NCBI GenBank assembly: GCA_028673005.1
Contig: CM054112.1
Span: 188,746,564-188,810,563, forward strand
Source of the DNA: Tanypteryx hageni
Taxonomy: Eukaryota > Arthropoda > Insecta > Odonata > Petaluridae
DNA length: 64,000 nucleotides
Reading direction: 5' to 3'
Shown here: positions 24,441 through 36,826 of the stretch, piece after piece
How positions within the stretch are numbered: position 1 is the first letter of the stretch
How the letters are laid out: the number at the start of each line of letters is the position of its first letter
Notes under the pieces: model-generated
Told to the model about the DNA's origin: nothing
Database searches by the model: none
Seen by the model: the letters and a program-made list of their open reading frames with translations, nothing else
Program-made: the position numbers and the translations under genes

Positions 24441-24785
24441 CTGAAAAGTAATTATTTTCAAATCAATAATTGCTTAGATTTATAATATACTAATAATTTT
24501 AAATATAAATTAAATTAACTTTGGAGAGCGATCTGATGCGTAGAATATCTGGATGAGTCTTGTTTACTTTTTTCGCAATATTATTTCCCACCTACGATTT
24601 CGTTCCCTTTCTGGGCTTGTATTAACAGTGGGATTGAAAGAAGGATATTTCCTTACCGTCAACTCTTTGAAAAGCTCACGCTTCTACACAGAACAATCAG
24701 GTAACCGCAAGGTCCTAGGGTAATTTTGAGAACACGTTTCTTAGCCCTTTTGAGATTATTTGGTGGAGTGTCGGTGGTGTATTGG
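24441..24785. other. Unassigned sequence with no gene seen
   Basis: AT-rich sequence upstream (on -) of the putative exon, which would be its intron if the exon is real. No donor with a matching coding frame was recognised. Confidence 0.35.
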
Positions 24786-24900
24786 TTAGGATAGGGTGAC
24801 CAGATGTCCCGGAAATTCCGAGATTGTCCCGGATTTTGACTTAACGTCCCGTTGTCCCGATAAAGTTCTTCGGGACACCCATTTGTCCCGGATTTTTTGT
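24786..24900 (+). mobile_element. Terminal segment of a DNA transposon with clustered GTCCCG motifs
   Basis: After TAGGGTGACCAGATGTCCCG come repeated GTCCCGG or GTCCCG motifs, five on + within about 90 bases plus one inverted CGGGAC. The pattern resembles the terminal and subterminal repeats of a DNA transposon. No opposite end was located and no transposase is adjacent, so it is probably a solo or decayed end. A related-looking GGGACA/AGGACA cluster occurs at 37570-37635. Confidence 0.45.
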
Positions 24901-27080
24901 TTCTGTCTTACAAAATCTCCTCGACACAAAAATTTCATAAATGTGTTTAATCGGAACCTTATTATATTGGAAAATACAAAAATTGCTTATTAAATCTTGT
25001 TACGATCGGTGGTATTCCTATTTTTCGACATTGAAATTCAAGAGCAGATCACAGAGATGAAGAAATTGTGTGGCGTTTGGTTTGTGTTTCAGGCACAATG
25101 CACATGTAGAAGGAATATTTCGAAAATAAATTTTGTATGATCTGACAAACAAAACAGCCTTGAAGTTAAAGCAATCAATACCATTATATTATGTGTGTTT
25201 AAATTAATTATGAATTTTCAAGTTTTTTCCGATGATTAAAAATAATAAATATTTGAATGAGACAGGCAGGCGTAGTCGAAACTATGAAAAATTATATAAA
25301 TGTCCATAAAATGAAATAGAAGCCATATAGTGCTATTTTATTATCTATGTTATTTATATATTTAACGTTATTATTTGTTAACAATAGTCGTCGGTAGGGG
25401 ACGTCGTGGTGACAACTAAAAATACAATATATGCATTATGTGGTAAAATGTTTCAAACAAAGATTGTAGAAAATTTAATTTTCTACAACTTTTATTTTAA
25501 TACATTTTCACATTTATCAAATATTAAATCAAATATTTCAAAACAACGGATAAGTGACAAAAGTAAACACCCACTTCGGGTTGACCAATTTTTACCAAAA
25601 ACTAATCAGTTTTTGTGACTTTTATAAAAATGTTAAATATAAATTTTATCGTTGACCTGATTATTATTTTTTGAGTTACAGCACCCAAAATAAGCTATAA
25701 CATACACACACAGACATCATCGAGAAAACGGTCAAAACGTGTTCAGGGGCCCTCAAAATGTGTATTCCGTTGAAATCTCGAAGTCGACTTTTTTCATGAA
25801 AACAATACTTGCCCTTATACTACGTATGGAGAAAGTAAAATAATGACAGAAAATTCGACCTATTGGAATACGTTTTCACTTCTAGTTATGGAAAATTCGA
25901 GTTATAGACGTTCGAGTTATGGAAGTTCCACAGTATATATAATATAATTACTATGATAATTTGAATAATTACAGTACTTTAGAGTTAATCTAATGAATTG
26001 TTTCCTAAAATAATTCCGATAGATGGCGTTTATCATTAAGAAAATCCTTTTCAAAAACATTTCTTCGTTTAATGTTATCGAGAAATTTTTCCAACCAGCA
26101 TTAGGTCTCCATTCACAGCATAAAATACAGGCTCCTCCGTTATTATGCGTTCTTTGCACGAAGTGAACGCAAATAGGGGAGGTCGTTTCCGAAAACCGCT
26201 GGACGTATTATGATAAAATTTGGTATTGGTATGTTTCGTTAAAATTGGTCGACCGATTCCAATTTTAGTTTAAATCGGACAATAATTACGATTACTTTAC
26301 ATGAAGACCTACATGTATTTTACAACGCACCTCGCTAGCTTCTCGTTATATACACATCTGAGCGAACAATATTGAGAACATTGTGAAATCTCAAAGAGCG
26401 CATTTGGAAACTCTGTGTACTCCGACATGGAGTACACCTTTCCAATCTTGTTCTCTCGCGTCCTTGAAAGAACGGACGATTGTTTCCTCAACAATCCTCA
26501 TTATGCGCCATTTTCTCACCTTCCAGATTACTGAGTTCCATCTAGATCAAAGCACCTTTCCTACTTCAACATTTCGAAATAACCTCGGCAACCTTTCTCC
26601 CTCCCCCTGCGAACTCATTTATGTCAATTTCTTACCCATCTCTCTTTGTTCGTCTCCGCGAGCTCGAACCTTTTAACTCTCCTTTCTGTCGACTTAACCT
26701 CCTTCCTCGTACGAATGGAAGCTTTCACTCCATCTTCGCGAAAAACATGGCTTAATTTGACCCATCCCAGATGGAAGAGGAATCCGTACCCGAATTCCCT
26801 ACGTAACTCCTTACTCCTCCCGCCATCTTCTCCCGTCCGTCCACATATTCCCATCTCTTCGTCAACCCACTCGAGGTACGGAATGAAAAAGAGCAATTTC
26901 ATTTCCTACCTAATATAATTTTTTCTTTGAGTCCTTCCTGAAACCTTTGTCGGGTTTCGTCTTAGACTTTCTTTTTTTGCTATCTTCGTCTATCATCGTA
27001 CTCTATCCGTCCTAATCAGCGCCCGAAAAGGGAGCGTCGCTATTATTTTCTTTCCTTCCAGCCCTCTAGCCGTGTCCCAT
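24901..27080. other. AT-rich sequence with repeat remnants
   Basis: Around 25710-25930 a stretch with CAGACATCATCGAGAAAACG and, further on, ATTCGAGTTATAGACGTTCG resembles dispersed insect repeat ends; it is unclassified. Around 26190-26290 another stretch (ATTGGTCGACCGATTCCAAT) looks repeat-like. Open frames at 26383-26676 and 26646-26918 show no known domain. Confidence 0.35.
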
Positions 27081-27810
27081 CGTCGTGACCTTAATACCTC
27101 TTCCCATTTTTCCTCTCTTATTTCTTCCATTTAATCCTTCCTACATATTTCCTTCCCCTTCTATCCTCGCTGCCCTTCCCCCAAACACTAAATCCTGTCG
27201 CTCTCACATAAACAACGGCCCGAAATCCAACCTCCCGCAATCCCACCTTATTCCACTTCCTCCCTCCTTTCTCTCTTTCGCCCTAGCGTTTATCCCCTCT
27301 CTCACTCCCTCTTTAACGTTCTTTCCTTCGATCCACCTATTTCTCCCTTAGCTTTTGCTCATTTCGTCTCAGCATCTTCCCCCGCTCTCTCTCTCTCTCT
27401 CTCTCCCTCTTCCCTCATTCTCTCCTTTCCACCTCCTCCTCCAGCTCATCAACCTATCCCTTCCACTTCTAACCAATCCGCCGCTAACCAGCCTTATATC
27501 CCATCCCTTGGAAACTCAAATCTTATTCCCTTCCTCCCAAGCCCTCGAGCTAATTCTCTCCCTCCTTCCCTCCCTCACTAGCTCTCTCCCACTCTCCCTT
27601 GCTGTTCCTCTCAATCTACCTTCCCTCACCCTTTCTCTCTCCCTCCCTCTTCTTCTCCACCTTGCTCCCCTAGTTATCTCAACTCCCTCACTCTCTCTTC
27701 CCTCCCTCCTCATTCAGTCTTTTCTCTCCTCCGCTCCACCCTCCTGGGAATGCCAAATTGTGGAAATGTCCGCCCTGGGGGGGGGGGGGGAGGGAAGGGG
27801 GGGGGTGTTG
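27081..27810. repeat. CT-rich tract followed by long G runs
   Basis: 27085-27740 is pyrimidine-rich on + (CCTCCCT, CTCTCT units). Immediately after come G homopolymers, about 14 and 9 bases long, at 27777-27806, which can form G-quadruplexes on +. The overlapping Ser/Leu/Pro and Gly/Arg frames are artefacts. Confidence 0.85.
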
Positions 27811-30550
27811 TGTGTATGTGTGTGAGAGAGAGAGAGGAAGGGGCAGTGGCTGCAATGCTTGTTTTGCGGGGTCTCCATCTCCCTCCCTTCCCACTCCCTT
27901 TCAACCTTACACCCCCTCTCATTCCTACCCCATCCTCTCTCTCTTGCTTCACCTCTAGGCCTCGGTGTAGGCTTAAGGGCAATGATTTCACGAGGGTTGT
28001 GTATGTGTGTGTGTGAGCGCAAGGATGGGAAAAGGGAGTGGCGCTGAGAGCAAATTGGGGTGATGGAGGGTAGGAGGAGGGCCATTCGGCTTGGGTCGGT
28101 TCATGCTGTGAGGAGGAAAGAGGGAGAGAGAGGTCTGAGAGTTTGCGCCTGGAGAGTCGGCAGCCACTCATTGCACGCCTTCGGTGCCGGTTGCGGAGCG
28201 TACGGGAGCATGGATGGGAAGAGGGAACGGGGAAGGGCACTAAAGGGGGAGGAGAGAACCAAATCACGCGGAAGTGGCGTACTCCGGGGGATGGCTGCCT
28301 CCTTCCTACCTGCCTTCCTATCCAACCCATCCACCACCTCCCCGTTTGTTTTTAGGAGGAATACTGTACTGGCGGGTGTGTGTGTGTGGTGCTCTCCCCC
28401 TTCCCCTGACGACGCTGGGTTTTATAAGCAAGTTTCGGGCGCGGTTTGCGTGAGAAGATATGCTAGGTTTGGAACGTTTTGAGGACGCTACAGATGTGCG
28501 GAGGAAATTTCGGTAACCATGGCAAAGTTCTCATTCGAAGGGGCGACTTTAGGAGCGAGTGGCGAAATTGCTAAAGCTCTCGACAAAAGAGCAGATGCTT
28601 AAGGATAATTATCCAAATATTGCAAAAAGAAATGACTGGAACTTTACTGGAAATTTCAAACTCTTTGTACTGAAATGTGAGAAAATTGTAAATCTATATG
28701 GAATTATTATTTTATTGTTCGTAGCAGTCATCCGTGCTGCGTAAGCTTCTAATTTTTTCTGTTCTACTGAATAGCAGGCAGCTTTCCTTTGCTGCCAAAT
28801 CAAATCATTTTGAAACTGCCATAAATTCAATATGTTTTTTATACAAAAATTTCTCATAAAATATTGATCTGCCCATTCAACTAATTCTATGCCAACAATG
28901 CACCAAAACATCGTTTTCATACGATTTCGAAATTTGGTGGTTTACACGAAAGCAGTTATGGAGAAGTAGCCAAAACGATTATAAGGAGAATCCTGTTTGC
29001 ACAACTCCAACCATCGAATACTTTACCCTAAAACCCTTTCAGCACAATTTAGTAATTAAAAAAATCCCATGCACTCTCTCAGGGTTTGATTCTGAATTTA
29101 CTACGCGCTGACCTTAGCAAGATGTTTTTGGCGGTGCAGATAGGATTTCGATTCTCTTATCTTAACGACTCTGGACCAGAAGCCTGTTTATAAGGATACC
29201 TAGTAGACCTTGTTTCCGGGCAAAAAGCAATTAATGAATGGTTTCTTCGGAACGCTATTTATTTCTCCAAGTTACGTCGCCTGCTTATTGATTTCTTCAT
29301 AGCGTTTCACTTTTGTTTTTTTTTCTCAGAAATGGCTTTCTTCTCCGTTTTAAATCGTGTGAAGCTGCTCCAAATCTTATTGTAATTCGCTTGATTTTTC
29401 GATCCAAAAGGGTACTTAAAAAGTTTTTAGCATATGCTATTCGGAGACACTTCTTTAACCCTTAAGAGTGCCAACGTCGCCCTGAGTGCGTGAAAAATCT
29501 TGTAAAATTGCCAGCGTAGCTCATAGCGATTCCTAAATTTTCACCACGAACTCTAATATTTATATAGCCAATAAATGTTGCATGTTGTATGTTCGGTTTC
29601 TGTAGAGAGTTAATGCTAATTTTTTGCTGACTAACACACTCACTATTCTGATATTGCGAATGTAAAAAAGTCTTTTTGTCACTTGTCATGGCATTAAAAA
29701 GGTTCATCCCAAGCGTAACCTTACATAAACTAAAGCAAAACGACGAGAACTGTTCACATTCCCAACATTTACTAATTAGTAACCATTAATAAATTTTAAT
29801 TTAACAAATTTTAATAACCTAAAGCAGTTACGTTACGTCAAATTAAATTAAAATGTAAAAATTCCTCTTTTACTCCTTCAATCAGCAATTAAGTATGTAC
29901 TTTCGTTCAGAGTCAGTCCGATAGCCCGAAGACATTAAAACTGTTCCGATAAATTCCGCTTGTCCTGTTGTTCGCCAATCATCTGAAGAGATTTAAAAGT
30001 AAAAACACAATTTATAAAAAATACTCGCTTTCTTATTACTTAAAACTTGGCAGACTCTCAGCTCCAGTAGCTTTTCGGGAAATAATAGAAAGATGAACGA
30101 GGACGGAGTGAATGAGCTCTATATCAAAAAGCCAATTCGCTTTACGACGAGAGACGTTTGCCCTCGGTCTGAAAAGTTTCATTTTTTCCTTTGCTGGACC
30201 ACAATAGCCTCGAGCCGTCCGACAGATGAGGAATAACGAAATAGTAATAATCATTTATTTTCGCCGATTTGTTCGTCGGAACTCTGTTGACCAAAGACCT
30301 TAATTCTCAAAGAAGAAAGGATTTGAGTATAATGTAGGAGGGCAGAAAGAAGGAGAAAGAGAATGAAATGGAAAAACAGAGAGAGGAGAAGATGAATGAA
30401 TTGAATGAGAAATCTGAGTTGGTGAGGACATTATGTTGCACCTCTCATCGCGATTGCTCCTCTTCTTGAAATATTTGTATAGTTCTCCAGTTCTACGTCA
30501 GAGAGAGAAATGTCATATGGCTACAATATCAATACAATCTACCTCATTCC
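27811..30550. other. Mixed unassigned region
   Basis: 27820-28440 is GC-rich with short GA and GT repeats and several overlapping open frames on both strands, none with a known domain. 28440-30550 is AT-rich. A TTAACCCTTAAGAGTGCC string at 29456-29473 looks like a TTAA-flanked transposon end, but no partner was found. Confidence 0.35.
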
Positions 30551-30552
30551 AT

Positions 30553-30555
<3 letters not shown>

Positions 30556-30592
<37 letters not shown>

Positions 30593-30628
30593 TTCTATAT
30601 TATATATAAATATATATATATATATTTT
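30556..30628. repeat. (TA)n microsatellites
   Basis: Two TA arrays (about 30556-30590 and 30598-30626) are separated by a few bases. The repetitive Ile-Tyr frames over them are not genes. Confidence 0.95.
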
Positions 30629-32956
30629 TTTTGGCGGTCTTGTCCCTGAATATTTGGCAACGCTGTTTGTGTATGTGTTGAGAGAGAGAGAGTGAGAGTG
30701 GAAGGGTTACGAGGGTTTTTACCCATCCCCCTCTTTCCCCTCCCCGAACTCGCCCACACGCACGCCGTCTGGCGGTCGTCGCCAGAGCCATCTATCTCCC
30801 TACTACGGAAGGAGAGCTCGGGGTAAAAGGGTCTTTCTCCATCTTGCCCCCCTCTCCCACTTTTCTCCTCCCAATCCTTTCTCTCTCTCTCCCTCTTATT
30901 TCTTTCCGACCGGTGAGAGTAAGGCCCTCGAGATTGACGCAAATATCCGCACTCAGTTTGCGAAGCCAATCTTGCTAATGCTTTCAGATTGGTGGTTTAA
31001 ATAAAACGTCACGCTTTGGTCGGTTTGGCCCCGTCTCAGAAACGCATAAAAAGTTTCTCTTCAAGCTTTCATAAAGTGTCTTGTTAATTTATAAATTTCA
31101 CAAGAACGAGAGATTACTAAATATAAAAGTCTTCAGGTTTTAATGAAAAGAGTGATATTTAACAAAATATATGTAAGATACCCTTGCTAAAGTAAAAGAT
31201 GGAAACACGTTTTCTTAAAAATGTTCTGGTTTCGGGTTCGCCTACCCTTTTGGAAAAGGGACAACCGCACCGTTTGAATTCATATCCGTACTAGACTTTC
31301 TCATCCGTGAAAATTCACTCCTCTAGCTTCAGTAGTCTAGCTACGATACCATTTCAAAGTTTAGATGTTTTCGAATTGGAAGCCCCCTAACAAATTATCT
31401 AAGAACTACATACTTGGAAAATTCACTTGATGAAAAATTTATTGATTGATTGATAAGAGTTACCTATTTCAAAAATAATTTTCTAACCATCTCTAGTAAG
31501 TAGTTTGGTTATAATACTATTTTAAAGTGCGGAATTTTCCGACTTTGAAGTAACTTAGCGGAAAATCTATGGACTACCGGGAAAATCCAATTGGTAGTAA
31601 ATTAATATGCTATAATAAAAGTCAATTGACCATAGACAGTCGGACAAACAGAATGATCACATTAGCACGTTTTTTATTTTAAGAAAACGCGCTAAAACAG
31701 TCAGGGTTAATGCAAGACAATTAGGTGCCTGATCACGATATTGGAATTTTTTAGGAAATATATCCTACTTATTTATAAACGCAGATGTGTGCCATCATTT
31801 TTTTACTCCGGAAAGTTAAGTCGACTGCGTAGTAATCAGAGTTTATTATTGGGTTGGTACAGTAATTTTATATATGTAGATTGCATTTTGAATGTTATTT
31901 AGGTGCTTGTTGAATTGTTTCGCTATGGATAACTTCCTAAAATATTGACGAGATACGGTGATAAAAAATTGTTTCGAACTATTTCGCTCTTTTCATATTT
32001 TGCCCACGCGAACCCGTTGTTTATCCTTGGGATACAGGATGATCGATGGTCGTCTTTGAGTGACAAAATTTCCGCACAGTGAGCTTCGAACACCCATTCC
32101 TCTTGTGCCGCCGATAGGAAAACTCCCACATTTGTCCTCGTCTCGCGTGGCAAGCGAAAACCATTCTTCACCGCAAAATTATGGCACTTCGATGGTTCAA
32201 TGTCTGTTCAATACCAGTGAAGTTTCGATGACCACGCCTTATCTCCTGAAAGTTCGAGAAATCTTGACGTAATTTCTTTTTTCACCTCGTGAGCACGAAC
32301 TTCTGTTTCGATGTAGGTAAACAAACAACTGTTTCGCGAAAAATCTTTCTCCTCGGCATTTTTACCTTCATATGATAGTATATTTGATGAAATCTGAATG
32401 AAAGTAATTCCGTAACGTTATAACGTCAGTTATTGCAGATGCGACATCTTCTGTCCAGCAATCGTAACTAGTTCTCAGTCACGTAACTGATATTTTCCAT
32501 GTGAATATTTGTTTTGGTTTCGTTCGTGACGCGCTTTTCATCTCATTTTGCGCAGCGTCGTGTTTGTTTTTCTCACTCGCACGCTGTCGAGTTTGGTGGG
32601 CCAAAGGCGATCCTCGTCTCCCTCTTAATCAATCTGGAACCCTCGAACGCCCACTCGCTCCACTATCAAAAACATCCTCTCAATTCATGCTTATCTCGGT
32701 CGGTGTATTGCAGGGGGTGTATATTAAAAAAATATATTTTTTTCTGTTATTTTTAGGAATCTTTGAGGAATACGATACCACTTTTAGTATTATTATTCCT
32801 ATCTGCCGTGGTTGTTGTATGGTGGGAATTAATATTTTTCCAACAAAACGTTATTTTTAGGAATAGTAGAGGGTATAGAATTACTCCTTGTGTATTAAAC
32901 TTGCGATCCAACCTGGTAGATATATTGCACGGGGTGAATACTTTTCCTATACTTCT
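30629..32956. other. Unassigned sequence with no gene supported
   Basis: A mixed GC/pyrimidine stretch (30700-30930) is followed by AT-rich sequence. Frames at 31923-32171 and 32501-32860 were inspected and show no recognisable family. A short TTATTTTTAGGAAT motif is repeated at 32749 and 32851. Confidence 0.4.
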
Positions 32957-33415
32957 GTTATAATAATAATAATAATTTATTAAATACATACAGTTTACCC
33001 CATTTACATGTATTATAATAAAAATAATAAATAAATACTATAGTAATGTCTGTGACAGTAAAACATGAAAACAAAACTTAGACTGAGACGGTCTTAAAAA
33101 CCTTTGTCCTAAAACTTAGTTTAGAGTCAAGCAGGATATCTATATCACCACATTTGTTCGAAATTTCATTATAGGTCCTCGTAATTCTTGCAATTGGTGC
33201 ATTTTTGCGCAAGTCGACTAACTGTAATGCTCATGAAAGAACTGCTTTTGTCTGGAGATTCTATTGGAAACTCGAAATGAAATTAAATTTAAAAGTTCAC
33301 CACAGTCAATGGTTCCTGGCGCAATATTTCTTAAAAACACGACATCATTGGCCTTACGCCGGTCATAGAGGGGCAACAGCTTAAAGGTTTTACACAAAAA
33401 CATTATTTTCATGAG
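32957..33415 (-). pseudogene. 3' end of a Jockey/CR1-like LINE with (TAA)n tail
   Basis: On -, residues LLPLYDRRKANDVVFLRNI followed by GTIDCGELLNLISFRV match the extreme C-terminal region of Jockey/CR1-group RTs, where a DRR...D..FL motif is followed by a D.PELL..I.F segment. After a stop at 33218 the reading shifts to APIARITRTYNEISNKC, also typical of this end. A 3' UTR follows and finishes in a (TAA/ATT)n tail at 32957-32983, as expected for a LINE terminus. It is strongly 5'-truncated, with only the last 100 or so codons present. Confidence 0.7.
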
Positions 33416-34259
33416 TCGTGGAAGGAATAGTATTCCACTTTATGTATTAATATTGCTAGCCAATAATGTCCGTCCATGGCGGGGGATGAATATTTTTTTC
33501 GATTGTAGTTATAGTCATATTCAGCGATGACAAAAAGCACTAAAAATTGGCGATGCAGTCGCGAAAATTGCAAAAAAAAACATAAAAACTCATAACTTTT
33601 CACCTTTATATTGGAATTTAATAAAATATTTTGAGGGCTTGCGCAAAACACGACATAAAACTATAACTTTCACACTAGCTTGAAATAAGTAAAGACTCTT
33701 GGCTGGAGAGAAGCGGTTTCACACCGTTCCGTTACCTATCCAGCGCGCGCCCGCGCTTTCATATGATAATCAATACCGTAAAACCTATTGAAGTTATTGG
33801 CATACAGCCTTTTTCAGATATAAATTTAAACTATTCTGTACATTTTAATCACTGCAGTTATCCCTATAAACCAATTAGGGAAAAGGTTTCTCGCATGTCA
33901 ACTTTTTCATGTCTAGACTGAAAATTTTAGATAAATGTTACGATTGTTATTTTTTTAAGGCAGTTCATAATTTTTATTTACTCTTGAGTTACTTTGTCGT
34001 TATTTGGAATTATTACACAAGTCGTATAAAAACATTGTTCCTTTTTGTTGAAAATGAAACGTGGAGACTACGGTGTACAGAATGGAAATAATTAAAAACT
34101 CCTGAACCGTAAAATAATCCAAGTGAGCAATCACACGTCAATAAGAGAAAAATAGAAGGAAAAAATATTAAATTTATACTTAAAAGTTTCCAGGACGATG
34201 GCCTACAGGGACCTGTTGCCGGAAACTAGCCTAAATAGAAAGGTAAGGACACAAACGCA
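33416..34259. other. Unassigned AT-rich sequence
   Basis: No recognised coding or repeat content. Open frames at 33409-33651 and 33909-34091 are Lys/Tyr/Phe-rich strings typical of AT-rich noncoding DNA. Confidence 0.4.
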
Positions 34260-35940
34260 CAATCACTGTAAAAACTTACTAAATACGAATTTCGAGAGCT
34301 AAGTTCTCATCTTCAGTAGCTGAAGTTGTCTGGTTTGTTTTGGTTCTGTCATGTGTATTTATACTTTCCGGGTGAAAGTGAAAGGGGGTGGGGGAATTCC
34401 TAACGGTCAACGTGTAGAGGGGCGAGTAAGGGATGTGCCCGCGGTCGTTATTCATTACCGTGTCTTGGTATTTATTTATGAAAATGCTCTCGTAAGAGAG
34501 CCATGTTTTCGATCTTGTATGTGTATTGCGACGCTAGATCTGTTAAACCTATTGTGTTTGTAATATGCAGGGTGTTCTTTGAAATTAGTTTCTAGCTTTC
34601 GTTTAGTTTGAACTATGTAAACTTTCTCGCTGTCTGAGCAAGCGATTTTGTGTATACCGGAGTTTTGTAGAGTCGGGATCGTGTCTTTTGGATTGTGTAG
34701 TAAGTTGGAGAGTTTGTTTTCATTCACAAGTACTGTTTTAAGGTTCTGTTTTGAGAAGATTTTTGATAAGCCGTTTGTGATTCCATGGACGAAGTGGATT
34801 TTTACGTATTTTGGTTTTTGGGTGGCGTGTTTGTGAGGGTAATGCGTTTTTTTTAAGGTAGACTACGCTTATGTTTGCGTAAAACATTTTCTACCATCTG
34901 AGAGTCGTAACTATTGATTTTAGCGCAGTTTTTGATAGGTTTTAATTCTGTAAGGAAATCAACTTTAGAAAGAGGAACTTGTAAGAGTCTATGTACCATT
35001 GAGTGGAATGGTGCTAATTTATGTGAAATATGATGACTGGAATCTGAGGGAATGTACGTGTCTGTGTGTGTGGGTTTGCGGTAAATCTCGAACTTAATTT
35101 TATTGTTTTCTCTTTTTAAGAGGAGGTCAAAAAATGGTAATGTATTTTGTTTTTCTACTTCATGTGTAAATTTGATGGAAGAATATTGATCGTTTAGTTG
35201 GTGTCCAAAATCTGTTATGTTATTTTTGGAGGTATCGAAAATCGCGAAAATATCATCTACGTATCTCAGCCATAAACGTGGGAAGTAGTTGGTGTTTTTG
35301 CATTGTTTCTCAAAGCTAACCATGAATAGGTTGGCTAAGAAAGGCAAAGGGAGTTTCCCATAGTTCTACCGTGGTTTTGTTGGTAGAACTTGTTAACTTA
35401 AAAAAAAATTGGTTCATGCATAAGCGTGTTAGTCGTACTAATTCATCTACTGTTTTTTATGGTAAGATTTGATCGGTGAGCCATTCTTGGAGGAAGTGTA
35501 ATGTTTCTTTGATGGAAACACTAGGAAAGAGAGAAGAAACATCAAAAGAAACTAAAATTTCATTGTCCTTTAGTAATATGTCTTTAACTTCGTTAATAAA
35601 ATGAGGACCATTTTTATATTTGAATCTTGCTTGAGAGGAAATTGTTTAAATTGATCATTAAGCCAAAGTGAAATTTTATTTCGGGCTGTTGATGGAAGAA
35701 ACAATGGGTCTGAGGGGGATGTCTTCTTTGTGGATTTTGGGTAAACAATAAATCCTGGGGTTTGAGGTGTGGAGTTGGAGGCCGAGTTGTTTCGTGTTGA
35801 GTGTGGTGCACGTTTTTACAATTTTGGTGGTTTGTGAGATCATTTTATTGACAGGATTTTTGGGGATATTTGTGTACGGCCCTTCCTTTAGCATTTGCTC
35901 TACTTTGTCGTGGTATTGATCTTTTTGCATTGGGGGAAAG
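34260..35940 (-). pseudogene. Penelope-like retroelement (RT plus GIY-YIG endonuclease), decayed
   Basis: Read on - from 35940 downward. The N-terminal RT part has NPRIYCLPKIHKEDIPLRPI and IVSSINSP (about 35750-35680). Motif A is ILVSFDVSSLFP (about 35545), followed by a stop. FLANLFMVSFE and motif C WLRYVDDIFAIF (intact YVDD, about 35265) follow. Then come LPFFDLLLKRE, IYRKPTHTDTYIP, the linker, and a degraded GIY-YIG domain, SGIHKIACSDSEKVYIVQT with KLETNFKEH (about 34665-34590), where the normal GxYxI...YIG signature is altered. A 3' region follows (34290-34316). This domain order is diagnostic of endonuclease-positive Penelope-like elements. Several frameshifts and stops are present, so it is inactive. 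Confidence 0.9.
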
Positions 35941-36826
35941 AAAAGCAAGGAGCGACTGACAGTTTTTCTGTGCTGCAATGCAGATGGTAGCGAAAAACTC
36001 CAACCACTTGTGATTGGAAAATTCACCAAACCGCGATGCTTCAAGAATGTGAGGACACTCCCATGTAAGTATAAAAACAACTCCAAGGCATGGATGACAT
36101 CAAAATTATTCATGGAGTATTTGCAAGAGTTTGATGCAAAAATGGGTTCCGCCTCGAGAAAATGTTGCTGTTTGTGGATCGTTGTGCAGCTCATCCACAA
36201 GATACTGCCATTCTACAGAATGTTAAAGTTATTTTTTTACTAGCAAATTGCACAAGTCATTTGCAACCATTGGATCTAGGTATTTTACACAGCTTGAAAC
36301 AGCAGCATAGAAAGGCGCTGGTATCCAAAGCAGTGGCAATTATGGATTCCAGCAAAATTACACTGAAATTTTCAGTTTTAGAGGCCATGCATTACGTAAC
36401 ATCAGCTTGGAAAGCCATTAAGACTGAAACGATAAAGAATTGTTTTAGAAAAGCTGGGTTCTTCCGTGATGCCGTTGCTGACTATGAAGAACAAGATGCT
36501 CTTCAGGAAGTCGATAATGATCACTGGAAGCTGTTGCAGTTGAATGAAATGTTGCTACTTGTGGTTAACTAACAGTGAGTGAAATTTGTGATTTACAACA
36601 TGATGACTGTCCTGAAAATGAAGATGATGATGTAAATGAAACTGAACCACCAAGCTTTAAACAAGCTCTGGAGGGCTTGGTTACCATCAAGAGATATTTG
36701 TGGTCCCGTATTGGGACGGAACACCTTCTTGAAGGAACTGATAAACTTGAAAAGGGACTCTATGAAATTCACGCAAATGAAAGAAAGCAACAAAGTAAAA
36801 TATCTGACTTTTTCAAAAAATACTAA
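35941..36826 (+). pseudogene. Tigger/pogo-type DDE transposase, 5'-truncated and frameshifted
   Basis: Coding similarity begins abruptly at 35941 with KSKERLTVFLCCNADGSEKL, then LVIGKFTKPRCFKN and KAWMTSKLFMEYLQEFD. A frameshift near 36160 is followed by MLLFVDRCAAHP (second catalytic Asp), VIFLLANCTSHLQPLDLGIL (third catalytic Asp) and a helical C-terminal part to a stop at 36572. A further frame change leads to an acidic segment and KQQSKISDFFKKY, ending at 36826. The N-terminal CENP-B-like DNA-binding domain and the first part of the DDE core are missing; they are cut off where the Penelope-like element starts. It cannot be functional as it stands. Confidence 0.9.

Noticed and set aside
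29456..29473. piggyBac-type end TTAACCCTTAAGAGTGCC
   Set aside because: No opposite end with GGG-TTAA at a plausible distance was found.
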